The position numbers were made by a program, and so were the translations under genes. A model generated the notes under the pieces. That model had not been told where the DNA came from and did no database searches. It saw nothing but the letters and a program-made list of their open reading frames with translations. A stretch of 34,398 nt of DNA from Anaerolineae bacterium. GTDB taxonomy: Bacteria > Chloroflexota > Anaerolineae > Epilineales > Epilineaceae. How positions within the stretch are numbered: the first letter of the stretch is position 1; the number at the start of each line of letters is the position of its first letter. The stretch is from assembly GCA_029262755.1 (NCBI GenBank), contig JAJCYU010000315.1, positions 1-34,398 on the forward strand, in the 5' to 3' direction. This document shows, one piece after another, positions 25,851 to 34,398 of this stretch.

Positions 25851-26741
25851 TCAACGCCGTCGCCGCCGCCGCGTGCGGCGACGGAAGAAGGAGGCCAGCG
25901 CATCCGCGTAATCCTCGCCACCGCTGACGCGAATGCGGTCGACGCCGGCATCGCGCATGGCCGCGCGCAGGCCGTCGGCGCGGGTGTCGCGCCGCGCTTC
26001 GAAGGCCGCGCGCCACGTTGCATCCGAGGTGTCGACCCACAGCCGCTCCCCGGTCTCGGCGTCCTCGAGGCTGATCAGGCCGACATCGGGGATGTCGGAC
26101 TCCAGCGGATCGTGCAGCTCGACCCCGACCAGGTCGTGGCGGCGGGCGGTGCGGCGCAGCGCGTCGTGGAATGCCGCCGGATCCGCAGCGAAGTCGGACA
26201 CCAAGAAGACGATGCCGCGCCGGTTGAGTATGCGGTTCACCGTATCCAGCGCCTCGGCGATGTCGGTTCCGCGGCCGCTCGGTTGGAAGGCGAGCAGCTC
26301 GCGCACGAGGCGCAGCACGTGACGGCGCCCTTTGCGCGGCGGCACGATCAACTCGATCTGGTCGCTGAAGATCAACAGCCCGACGCGGTCGTCGTTGGTC
26401 GTGGCCGCGAAGGCCAGCACGGCCGAGAGCTCGGCGGCCAGGTCGCGCTTCCAACGGCCGACGCTGCCGAAGTCGAAGGACGCGCTGGCATCCACGACCA
26501 GCATGACCGTCAGCTCGCGCTCCTCCACGAAGCGCTTGACGTGCACGCTGCCCGTGCGCGCCGTGACGTTCCAGTCGATCGTGCGCACCTCGTCGCCGAT
26601 CTGGTAGGGGCGCACCTCGTCGAAGGCCATGCCACGGCCTTTGAAGAGCGAGTGGTACTCGCCGGCGAAGGTGTCCTCGACCAGATGCCGCGTCTTGATC
26701 TCGATGCGCTTGATCTTGCGAACGAGCTCCGGTGTCAGCAC
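25851..26741 (-). CDS. DUF58 domain protein (MoxR-associated)
   Basis: GEYHSLFKGRGMAFDEVRPYQIGDEVRTIDWNVTARTGSVHVKRFVEERELTVMLVVDASASFDFG, typical of DUF58. Confidence 0.93.
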   Translation of the reverse strand: MLTPELVRKIKRIEIKTRHLVEDTFAGEYHSLFKGRGMAFDEVRPYQIGDEVRTIDWNVTARTGSVHVKRFVEERELTVMLVVDASASFDFGSVGRWKRDLAAELSAVLAFAATTNDDRVGLLIFSDQIELIVPPRKGRRHVLRLVRELLAFQPSGRGTDIAEALDTVNRILNRRGIVFLVSDFAADPAAFHDALRRTARRHDLVGVELHDPLESDIPDVGLISLEDAETGERLWVDTSDATWRAAFEARRDTRADGLRAAMRDAGVDRIRVSGGEDYADALASFFRRRTRRRRRR

Positions 26742-26813
26742 AGGTCGGCCTTGGTGTCGGCGGCGGGGCGAGACGAGGTCGCGAGCTGGTCCGGCCGCGT
26801 CAGCCGGCGGGCA

Positions 26814-27908
26814 TCACGGTACATCGACACCCTCGAGGATGCGCTCGACGAGCCCGTCACCGCTGACTTCCTCGGCTTCGGCCTCGTAGCTGGGGATCAC
26901 GCGGTGTCGCAGTACGTCGGGCGCGATGGCCTTCACGTCGTCCGGCGTGACGAAGCCGCGTCCGTCGAGGAAGGCATGGGCGCGCGCGGTCATGACCAGG
27001 TAGATGCCGGCGCGTGGCGAGGCCCCGTACTCGATGAGGCCTCTCAGCTCCGGCAAGCCGAAGGCGGCCGGATCGCGGCTGGCACCGACCAGATCGAGCA
27101 CGTACTCCTTGATCTTGTCATCCACGTAGATCCCGCGGGCCACCTCACGCGCGCTCAAGAGCTGCTCCGGCGTGACCACGGCCTTGGCCTCCGGCAACGC
27201 CGCGCCCGTCATGCGGTCGATGATCAGCCGCTCCTCGGCCCGGGCCGGGTATCCGACGTTGACCTTCATCATGAAGCGGTCCACCTGCGCTTCGGGCAGC
27301 GGGTAGGTGCCCTCCTGCTCGATCGGATTCTGCGTGGCGAGCACGAGGAAGAGGGCGGGGAGCGGGTAGGTGACATCCCCGATCGTGACCTGACGCTCCT
27401 GCATGGCCTCCAGCAGCGCGCTCTGCACCTTGGCCGGCGCGCGGTTCACCTCATCGGCCAACACGAGGTTGGTGAAGACCGGCCCCTTGTGCACGGTGAA
27501 CTCGGTCGCCTTCGGGTCGTAGATCAACGTTCCGACCAGGTCGGCGGGGAGAAGATCGGGCGTGAACTGAATCCGCGAAAAGTCCGCCTCGATCGCCTGT
27601 GCCACCGTCTTGACCAACAGTGTCTTAGCCAACCCAGGGACACCCTCGAGCAGGACATGCCCATCGGCCAGCAACGCGATGAGCATCCGATCGACCAGAT
27701 CGCGCTGCCCGACGACGACGTTGGAGATCTCGTCGACGAGACGATCGACGAAGCCCGCGTTCTCCGCGACGCGCTGCGTGATGCGCCGAACCTGCTCATG
27801 GCGCTCATCGGGACGCACGGAAATCACGGCCGGGGCCGTCGTCGGATCCTCTGCCGGATCCTCCGCCGCGTTCACGGTGGGGCTGGGTGCCGGTTCCATC
27901 TCGCTCAT
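26814..27908 (-). CDS. moxR: MoxR family AAA+ ATPase
   Basis: VVVGQRDLVDRMLIALLADGHVLLEGVPGLAKTLLVKTVA, QFTPDLLPADLVGTLIYD, LADEVNRAPAKVQSALLEAMQERQVTIG, LATQNPIEQEGTYPLPEAQVDRFMMK; AGGAGA upstream of ATG 27908. Confidence 0.95.
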   Translation of the reverse strand: MSEMEPAPSPTVNAAEDPAEDPTTAPAVISVRPDERHEQVRRITQRVAENAGFVDRLVDEISNVVVGQRDLVDRMLIALLADGHVLLEGVPGLAKTLLVKTVAQAIEADFSRIQFTPDLLPADLVGTLIYDPKATEFTVHKGPVFTNLVLADEVNRAPAKVQSALLEAMQERQVTIGDVTYPLPALFLVLATQNPIEQEGTYPLPEAQVDRFMMKVNVGYPARAEERLIIDRMTGAALPEAKAVVTPEQLLSAREVARGIYVDDKIKEYVLDLVGASRDPAAFGLPELRGLIEYGASPRAGIYLVMTARAHAFLDGRGFVTPDDVKAIAPDVLRHRVIPSYEAEAEEVSGDGLVERILEGVDVP

Positions 27909-28574
27909 GCCGGTCTCCTGGCGGGAAAGCGGGTCCGGATCGAGCCGTCGAACCCGCACGTCAAACAACGCGCGCGCCGGACGTCGCTCCGCCCAGCGCG
28001 GCAAAGTATGGCACAGGGTCGGGGTTGGTCTCGTTCGCGAGACGATGGCAGCAAGCCAAGCCCCGCTCTGGGGGCTCCGAGGCGGCGGATGTGAGTGAAT
28101 TCTGCGGCACCGGCCACACGATATTGCCGCCCAACGGAACCGGGGCTGTGGTGGAACCCATGCCCTACCTCGAGGGTGCCGCTCGACCGTCTCTGTCATG
28201 GGATGGCCCGTGCATCGGCGCATCATGGTCAGCCGGCCGTCAAGTGCTGTCCCGAAGCACGGGTTTAGCATGACGTATGCTTGCAATCCGGATTTACGAA
28301 TAACAGTAAAAAGGGGGAGGTGTCGTCATGAGTGATCCGTACTAGTAGGAGCAACACGAAGTTCGCATGGTTAAGTTGCGTCGCGACAGCCTTGGTTCTA
28401 CATCGCGGGCTAGCGTAGCGGTCCAAGCATTCTTCTACATCCGACGCCATTTGTGGGTCGTCGCGCTCTTCCCGTCGCGGGTGGGCGCGACCCCTAAGCT
28501 ACCTCGCAACCGAGAAGCGGTTGTGTCATCGATGCACCCGCAACTCAATGCGAGCAACGATCGAGAGGTGCTGA

Positions 28575-30629
28575 ATGTTGCGTTCTGTAAAGAATCTTGC
28601 AAGCCTTCTGCTTACCGTTTTGCTCGTCGGCATCATGTTTCCTTCGACTGCCTACAACCAAGAAGACCGCTCGAAAACCGTATACCTGCCGATCACCGCG
28701 ATGAACGCAAACGTTGGAATCCCCTCCGCGACCGGGGTTCCCCCGGCCTCGGGTCCTCGTTGGCAGTACCTCACCAACACAAACTTGATTACGGACATCG
28801 CCATCGACGAAGCCGCCCGTCGCGTGTGGGCGGTGGGCCGTTTCGGAGCCGTGGCGTGGGACATGGATTCGGGTACATCCACGTTCTATTCGATCGCCGA
28901 CGGACTCCCTTCCCACTGGCTGTCCTCCGTCCTCGTTACACGTTCCGGCGAAACGTGGGTCGGCGCACGCGGCGCCGGTGCGGCCCATCTTGGCGAAGAC
29001 GGGCGCTGGCATGCTGATCCGGTTACGAACGACGGACCAGCAGATGTGCTCACGATCGTCGAGGATGATGAAGGTGGACTGTGGTTCGGGACGTTGTATG
29101 GCGCACACCGTCGCGCTCCCGATGGAAACTGGAGCCACGACACACGCGAAACCGGTGGACCAGGAGGAGCGGTCCTCAGCATCGCCGAAGATCGCGAAGG
29201 CAAGACCTGGTTCGGTCTCTACTTCGGCGGTTTGAGCGTCCTGCACCCCGACGGATCTTGGGAGCAACTGCGCGTCGGACAGGACGCGGACGGCGGCCTC
29301 GACGACACGGTGTTCGACCTGGAGGTCGATCCGCAGGGCCAACTCTGGGTCGTCTCGGCACGGTATGTCGACCATAGCGCCCGTCCTCGGGTTAGCATTC
29401 GTTCCGGAGACGGCAGGTGGTCCGAGTTCGATGTCGAGGGCTGGGTCGAGAACGCCGCGATTCGGGCCGTCGCCTTCGACGCTGCGGGGCAGCCGTTCTT
29501 CGCGGCGGACAACGGACTGTTCGTGCCCCGGGCGGACAGCTCTTGGCACCGCCTCGGCGTCGCTGAAGGACTAGCGGGAGACTTCGCCACCAGCCTTTCC
29601 TTCGATCGAGATGGCAACTTGTGGGCTGCCGCCCTCGGTGGTCTCTCTCGACTGGGGAGCGACGGAGCCTTGCAGATGCTCCGCCGTGGCGGGCTGCGAG
29701 GCCAAAGTCTGCACGGCCTAGCCTTCGACGAGAAGGGCAACACCTTTATCGCGGCGGAGGGCCTCGCCACCATCGATGCAAGCGGTAGTTGGAGCTACCT
29801 CACCACCGAAGACGGCTTGATCCAAAAGACCGTGAAGGCGCTCGCCTACGACGCAGATGCCGGCTTGTGGTTCGCGACGAGTCTCGACGGCTACCGGGAT
29901 GACAAGGACGTGGGGGGCGTGCATCACCTCAGTCAGGACGGCGAGCTGAACCACTACTCGAGAGCTGATGGTCTTCATTCCGCGCAGGTCACCGACATCG
30001 CTATCGATGCGGAGCGCACGGCCTTCTTTGCCTCGAAATCCTACTGCTATGCCCCGAAACAATGTCGAGAGGGCGGCCTGACCATCCGTACGGCCGACGG
30101 CAGTTGGTCCTTCCTCCCGCGTGGAAGCGGTCCGCCCGGAGGTGGCGATATCGAGGCGCTGCTCGTGGACGCGGATCAAAGCCTCTGGGTAGGAAGCCGC
30201 GCGATAGCGGGCGGGTCCGGTGAAGTCCTGACGCGTCGCCATCCCAACGGTCTTTGGGCGACGGTATCGCTGCCGCCTTCCGCGGGAAGGGTCAACATCG
30301 CCGATCTAGCGATCGGTCCCAATGGGAGTCTGTGGGTCGGGACGCTACGCGGCGTATTCGTTCGCGACGTCAAGGGCCAATGGACCACACCGTTGGAGGA
30401 GCCGGCGCTGGCCTTCGCAGCCATATCCATCGCGAGTGATGCGCAAGGAGCGCTTTGGTTCTTGAGCCCGGAGGGGGTCCACATCCTCCACGCTGACGGC
30501 CGTTGGGAGTCCATGACCACCGACGACGGTCTGACGGACGAGGTGCTCTCGGACATCGCCGTCGCACCCGACGGCACGATCTGGTTCTCGGACAACGCGG
30601 GGACTATCTCGATCCTCGATCGACGCTAA
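28575..30629 (+). CDS. Secreted Reg_prop-like beta-propeller protein
   Basis: Signal peptide MLRSVKNLASLLLTVLLVGIMFPSTA; many W[VF]G-type blades (GETWVGARGAG, GGLWFGTLYGA, GKTWFGLYFGG, GSLWVGTLRGV, GTIWFSDNAG); GAGAGGTG upstream of ATG. Confidence 0.85.
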   Translation: MLRSVKNLASLLLTVLLVGIMFPSTAYNQEDRSKTVYLPITAMNANVGIPSATGVPPASGPRWQYLTNTNLITDIAIDEAARRVWAVGRFGAVAWDMDSGTSTFYSIADGLPSHWLSSVLVTRSGETWVGARGAGAAHLGEDGRWHADPVTNDGPADVLTIVEDDEGGLWFGTLYGAHRRAPDGNWSHDTRETGGPGGAVLSIAEDREGKTWFGLYFGGLSVLHPDGSWEQLRVGQDADGGLDDTVFDLEVDPQGQLWVVSARYVDHSARPRVSIRSGDGRWSEFDVEGWVENAAIRAVAFDAAGQPFFAADNGLFVPRADSSWHRLGVAEGLAGDFATSLSFDRDGNLWAAALGGLSRLGSDGALQMLRRGGLRGQSLHGLAFDEKGNTFIAAEGLATIDASGSWSYLTTEDGLIQKTVKALAYDADAGLWFATSLDGYRDDKDVGGVHHLSQDGELNHYSRADGLHSAQVTDIAIDAERTAFFASKSYCYAPKQCREGGLTIRTADGSWSFLPRGSGPPGGGDIEALLVDADQSLWVGSRAIAGGSGEVLTRRHPNGLWATVSLPPSAGRVNIADLAIGPNGSLWVGTLRGVFVRDVKGQWTTPLEEPALAFAAISIASDAQGALWFLSPEGVHILHADGRWESMTTDDGLTDEVLSDIAVAPDGTIWFSDNAGTISILDRR

Positions 30630-30668
30630 GGGCTCGTCAAAAGTACGAGGCAGATACCGAGGGCGCGA

Positions 30669-30703
30669 CCGGCCGGTGGCGGTACCGAACCGCCGCCGGC
30701 CGG
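30669..30703. terminator. Candidate bidirectional hairpin terminator
   Basis: CCGGCCGGTGGCGGT-ACCGA-ACCGCCGCCGGCCGG, a 15-bp stem with one G-T pair and a 5-nt loop between convergent genes; no clear poly-T. Confidence 0.5.
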
Positions 30704-30899
30704 CGAGTTGCCGAGGATAACCGCCTTCCGGTCTCGTCCATCGACGTGTGTTGCGGCACCGAATGCAACGCGAGCAAGTCGCGTTGTATTGGTTGAGGAT
30801 GGCGCGATTCCGGGCTTGCGCAGCACACTCGCCTTGAGAGGCTCATACCCGGCTGACGATTGTCCGTCCCGGATTGGCCGCATGCGGCCGGTCCCGCAA

Positions 30900-33104
30900 C
30901 TACGGGCACTCCGACAGGCGGCCCGCGATCGCGCGATAGATGTCAGCAAGGTCCTCGCCGTCCGGCGCGAAGAAGAAATCGCCGGGGCGGCTGGCGGCTT
31001 CGCGCAGAAGGGCGTCGAGCACGTCGCTGCGCTCGCCTAGGCCGACGGTAAACAGCCGCGTGCCGGCGGCCTTCACGCGTAGCGCGGCGCCGAGCACCGT
31101 GGCTTCCTGATTGCCGCCGGGCGGGAAGGGCACGCGGTTCGGCAGGCCGTCGGTGAGCAGGATCATCACGGGCTCGTGCAGGGCCTCCCGCGGGCCCGCC
31201 TCGATCACCGCCTGGCCCTGCGCCAGCGCAAGGTCGATGCGCGTGCCCTCCTGGATGCGCGCGACGAGCCCGTCGATGGCCATACCAATAGCGGCGCGGT
31301 CGCGCGACAGACCAATCGACGTCCAAGCCACATCGTTGAAGCCGGCGATGCCGATGCGATCGGTGCGCTCGGCGGCCCCCGCCGAGCGATCGTTCGCGGC
31401 GGGCTCGAGCTGCATCAGGTCGGCGAAGCGCCGTGCGGCGTCCAAGGCCGCCTCGTGCTTGCTGCGGCCCGCGCGGGTGCTCCGGTACATGGAGGTCGAC
31501 ATGTCCAAGACCAGCACCGCGTCGGTGTAGATGCTCTCGGGCTTGCAGGGCACGTTGTCGATCAGCGGAATGTAGATCTGCCGCGTCCACGGTGTCGGCG
31601 TGGCGGCGGGCGTTGCGGTCGCCGTCGGAGTCGGGCTCGGGCTCGCCGTCGGACTCGGCGTCGAGGTGGACGTCGAGGTGCTGGTCGGCGTGGCGATGCC
31701 GGCCGGGCACAAGCGCTCGACATCGCCCAACCCGTTGGCCTTGGCGAAGTTCAGGCCGTCGGGCATCGCGTAGAGCTCCTCGCGTGCCACCGGGGCGCCG
31801 CCCGCGTTCTCGAACCAGAAGGCGCCGCCCGTGTAGATCCGGAGCGGGCTGAGCCCCGTCATCACCACCCGATCCAGGGCCAGGACGCGTCCGAGGCCGC
31901 CGAAAGAGGTCTCGCCGTGGCCGGTCGATGCGTCGATGAAGGTCTCCGGGGGCGGGATGAGCACCACCCAGCGGTCGTCGCTTGCGTCCCCGGACGGGCC
32001 GAGCTGCCGGCGTGCCAGCAGAATGTCCCCGGCCGGGCGGCCTGGCAGCTCACCCGGCGGATTGCCGTTGCTGTGGTCGTCCATGAAGGTCATGTCGCCC
32101 AAGCGGTCGCGGATGCCCAGGATCATGTGCCCGTCGTCGCTGAACTCGATGTCCGAGATCATCGGCATGGGGTCGCGGCCGCTCTGCCACTGGAAGCTGT
32201 CGTGCCAGGGGCTGAAGGGCGGCTCGATCCCGTCGCGGGGGTAGGCCAGCTCGAAGGAGGCCACCTCGCGCATCCCGCTTCCATCGAGGTCGGAGGCGTA
32301 CACGAAGCCTTGCAGGTCGCGGTCCGCGCCCGAGTCCTCCGCGGCGCGCACGACCGCGTGGAACAGCCGGCCTTGCCACACCTTCAGCCCGAAGGGCCGC
32401 GCCTCGTCTTCCCAGCGCAGCCCGACGGCCCCGATGTCGATGGCCCCGAGCGCCGTCCCGTCGCGCGTGCGGAAGCGGTGGATGCGCCGGTCGAAGAGGT
32501 TCATCACGAACAGGACCTCGCCGCTACCGTCCAGATCGATGTCGCCGAGCGAAGTCCGGCCCACCTTGCGAATGGCGATGGTGTCCGGCCAGTAGTCGCG
32601 CGCGGCGTTGTGATGATTTGCCCCGACGTCGGGCACGTCGGCGAAGGTCTCGAGCCGATCGGTCTCGAGGTCGTAGCGGTAGACGGCGCCGGGCCCGCCC
32701 GGCCCGTACGCGCTGCCGCGCTTCTGGTAGGCGCCAATGTACACGTGGGACGAGCCAGGTTGGTGCGCCAGCCCATAGGTGGCGCCCACCTGCTCCGAGC
32801 GCAGCAACACGTGGTGGTCCGAATCGTCCGGCGTGTCGCTAAAAGCCACCACCGCCGCCTCGCCGCGCGTGTCCCCGATGGCGAAGCAGGTCGTGACGAA
32901 GAAGGGGTTGTCGCCGGCGCAATCTCGGCCGAATCGTTCTAGAAGCTCCGGGTCCACGCGCACGCGGTCGACGTCGTGGTGCGAGTAGGCGAGGGCGGGC
33001 ACCGGAATCGAGCGGGAGAGAGGCAGGGGGTCGCGCGCGAGTCCATGGAGCGTTGCAATGGATAGTACGGTGAACGAGGCCACGAGTGCGAAGTACTTGA
33101 TCAT
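30900..33104 (-). CDS. Secreted propeller-like domain + T/P-rich linker + VWA domain protein
   Basis: ATG 33104 MIKYFALVASFTVLSIATLHGLA; N-terminal repeat domain; TPTSTSTSTSTPSPTASPSPTPTATATPAATPTPW linker, IYIPLIDN; VWA AVLVLDMSTSMYRSTRAGRSKHEAALDAARRF...MILLTDGLPNR; AGGAG upstream. Confidence 0.85.
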   Translation of the reverse strand: MIKYFALVASFTVLSIATLHGLARDPLPLSRSIPVPALAYSHHDVDRVRVDPELLERFGRDCAGDNPFFVTTCFAIGDTRGEAAVVAFSDTPDDSDHHVLLRSEQVGATYGLAHQPGSSHVYIGAYQKRGSAYGPGGPGAVYRYDLETDRLETFADVPDVGANHHNAARDYWPDTIAIRKVGRTSLGDIDLDGSGEVLFVMNLFDRRIHRFRTRDGTALGAIDIGAVGLRWEDEARPFGLKVWQGRLFHAVVRAAEDSGADRDLQGFVYASDLDGSGMREVASFELAYPRDGIEPPFSPWHDSFQWQSGRDPMPMISDIEFSDDGHMILGIRDRLGDMTFMDDHSNGNPPGELPGRPAGDILLARRQLGPSGDASDDRWVVLIPPPETFIDASTGHGETSFGGLGRVLALDRVVMTGLSPLRIYTGGAFWFENAGGAPVAREELYAMPDGLNFAKANGLGDVERLCPAGIATPTSTSTSTSTPSPTASPSPTPTATATPAATPTPWTRQIYIPLIDNVPCKPESIYTDAVLVLDMSTSMYRSTRAGRSKHEAALDAARRFADLMQLEPAANDRSAGAAERTDRIGIAGFNDVAWTSIGLSRDRAAIGMAIDGLVARIQEGTRIDLALAQGQAVIEAGPREALHEPVMILLTDGLPNRVPFPPGGNQEATVLGAALRVKAAGTRLFTVGLGERSDVLDALLREAASRPGDFFFAPDGEDLADIYRAIAGRLSECP
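31589..31699. repeat. Low-complexity T/S/P linker repeat
   Basis: GTCGAGGTGGACGTCGAGGTGCTGGTCGGCG-type hexanucleotide periodicity encoding STSTSTSTPSP. Confidence 0.7.
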
Positions 33105-33286
33105 TGGGGGCTCCTGGCGGGGCTCCGGTCGCCCTCCCCGGATCGTGCGGGCAGACACGGAACGATCATACCGGCATCCGGAGCGCGCGAACCAGTGGCC
33201 GCCGCCCTAGATGCCAATCGTCCCCATCGCTTCGGCCCCCCATTGTTTGGTCTTCGCAGGACTGGATGCGCCCATACCCACCCGAC

Positions 33287-34398
33287 TCAGCGCTCCGCCA
33301 CCACCACCCGAAAGCCGTAGTTGTCGTTCGCGTAGTCCGGATGGTTGAAGTCGCGGAACGCCGTGCGGGCGATCGGGTGTGCGTTGTTCCACGCGCCGCC
33401 CCGTACGACGCGGCGGACGTCGGGTGGGGCGTCCGCGTCCTCGCGGCCGTCGGTCGCGTCGTAGGGGTAGGGGAACTCCGTTTCGTACTCGTCCACCGCG
33501 CTGTCCCCGTAGAGGCTCAGCGTCCACTCGAAGACGTTTCCGCTGAGGTCGTCGATGCCTTCGGGCGTCCGGCCGTCGGGGAAAGCGCCAACTGGGGTCG
33601 TTCGGTTCACATGCGTTTCGAGGGTGTTGGCCATTAGCCGGTCGAACGCCCCGCCGTGGGCGTAGGCTCGCGCCTCGGTCCCGCGCGCGGCCGCTTCCCA
33701 CTCGACCTCCGTCGGCAAGCGCACCGCCAGGCCAGACTGCTCGGCAAGCCAGGCACAGTAGGCCCGCGCCTCGTACCAGCACAGCCCCACGACCGGCTGC
33801 GACGGGTGGTTGAAGCGACCGTCGTGCCAGAAACGAGGTTCTGTCACCAGCCGCCCCTGGCCATGATCGGCGAGGGCCGCCTCGAAGCCCGCGTCGTCCA
33901 GCGCCATCCAGCCTTGCCACCGTGCGGCCACCTCGTCGCTAGCGAAGCGCTCCTCCGCGACCATCTGCCTCAGCAGCTCCGGTTGGTCCTGAAAGCGTTT
34001 GCGCCAGGTGCGGTTGTTGGCCTTCTGCCCGGCGCTGGGCAACTCTCCCCGCCGCCAGGCACGCGCATCCGCCGTGGCCCACCAGCGCTCGTGCTCGTAG
34101 CCGCCGGCGGCAAGGAAGCAGGCGAATTCGGCGTGGGTCACGGGGAAGCGGCCGATCCGGAAGCCTCCGACGGTCACCGCGTGACGCGGGACGTGCGCGG
34201 CGGCCTGCCCTTCCGCGCCCATAAAGGCGTATACGATCGGCTCGTCGTCCCCGATCGGGTAGCGGCCGCCGGCCACCTCGACCAGCGGCGGCATCACGTA
34301 GGTGCCGTGGGGCCCTTCGCGACGTTCGAAGCGCGGGTCGCCCAACGTGCCGAGGGCCCGCCCGGCCTCGATCCGCGCGCGCAGGTCGAAGGCCGCGT
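33287..34398 (-). CDS. FGE/SUMF1-like (formylglycine-generating-enzyme fold) protein, 5' truncated by window edge
   Basis: GRFPVTHAEFACFLAAGGYE, HPSQPVVGLCWYEARAYCAWLAEQSGLAVRLPTEVEWEAAARG, DDLSGNVFEWTLS, RRVVRGGAWNNAHPIARTAFRDF, NYGFRVV. The frame is open past the TTG at 34345 to the window end (AAFDLRARIEAGRALGTLGDPRFERR). Confidence 0.88.
   Translation of the reverse strand, partial: AAFDLRARIEAGRALGTLGDPRFERREGPHGTYVMPPLVEVAGGRYPIGDDEPIVYAFMGAEGQAAAHVPRHAVTVGGFRIGRFPVTHAEFACFLAAGGYEHERWWATADARAWRRGELPSAGQKANNRTWRKRFQDQPELLRQMVAEERFASDEVAARWQGWMALDDAGFEAALADHGQGRLVTEPRFWHDGRFNHPSQPVVGLCWYEARAYCAWLAEQSGLAVRLPTEVEWEAAARGTEARAYAHGGAFDRLMANTLETHVNRTTPVGAFPDGRTPEGIDDLSGNVFEWTLSLYGDSAVDEYETEFPYPYDATDGREDADAPPDVRRVVRGGAWNNAHPIARTAFRDFNHPDYANDNYGFRVVVAER

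Noticed and set aside
26112-28094. 660-aa + strand ORF
   Set aside because: It overlaps antisense to well-supported DUF58 and MoxR genes; a shadow ORF in high-GC DNA.
28367-29017. 216-aa + strand ORF overlapping the start of the propeller gene
   Set aside because: Out-of-frame overlap with a well-supported CDS that has its own SD and signal peptide; no domain signal.
31176-32942. 588-aa + strand ORF
   Set aside because: Antisense shadow of the propeller-VWA gene.

Overview
High-GC bacterial contig, probably Chloroflexota. That assignment is an inference from secreted proteins carrying a T/P-rich linker and/or a 'YLPLI'-like motif and from AfsR-type STAND-TPR paralogues; it was not tested. 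Main blocks from left to right: (1) a truncated STAND/NB-ARC-TPR protein, a surface-type amidohydrolase lipoprotein, a SnoaL-like protein, and a TIR-STAND-TPR protein. (2) A DUF2071 protein convergent with a two-gene minus-strand unit made of a methyltransferase-like protein and a PEP-synthase/rifampicin-phosphotransferase-like protein. (3) A secreted propeller-like protein, an RdoA/APH-type phosphotransferase and a CPBP intramembrane protease. (4) Two unrelated AbiE-type (type IV) toxin-antitoxin loci arranged tail to tail. The left toxin is truncated to its N-terminal nucleotidyltransferase motif, and the left antitoxin gene is preceded by a 59-bp nested dyad. (5) A minus-strand MoxR-DUF58-BatA/B/C/D/E operon with GTGA/ATGA start-stop overlaps and several in-frame or boundary microsatellite-like repeats. 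(6) A large secreted Reg_prop-type propeller protein, a propeller + VWA hybrid, and an FGE/SUMF1-like protein that runs off the right edge. The least routine signals are the convergent AbiE pair with its dyad, the repeat tracts in the bat operon, the TIR-STAND protein, and the propeller-VWA / Cys-less FGE neighbourhood. No tRNA, rRNA, CRISPR array or intact transposase was recognised.
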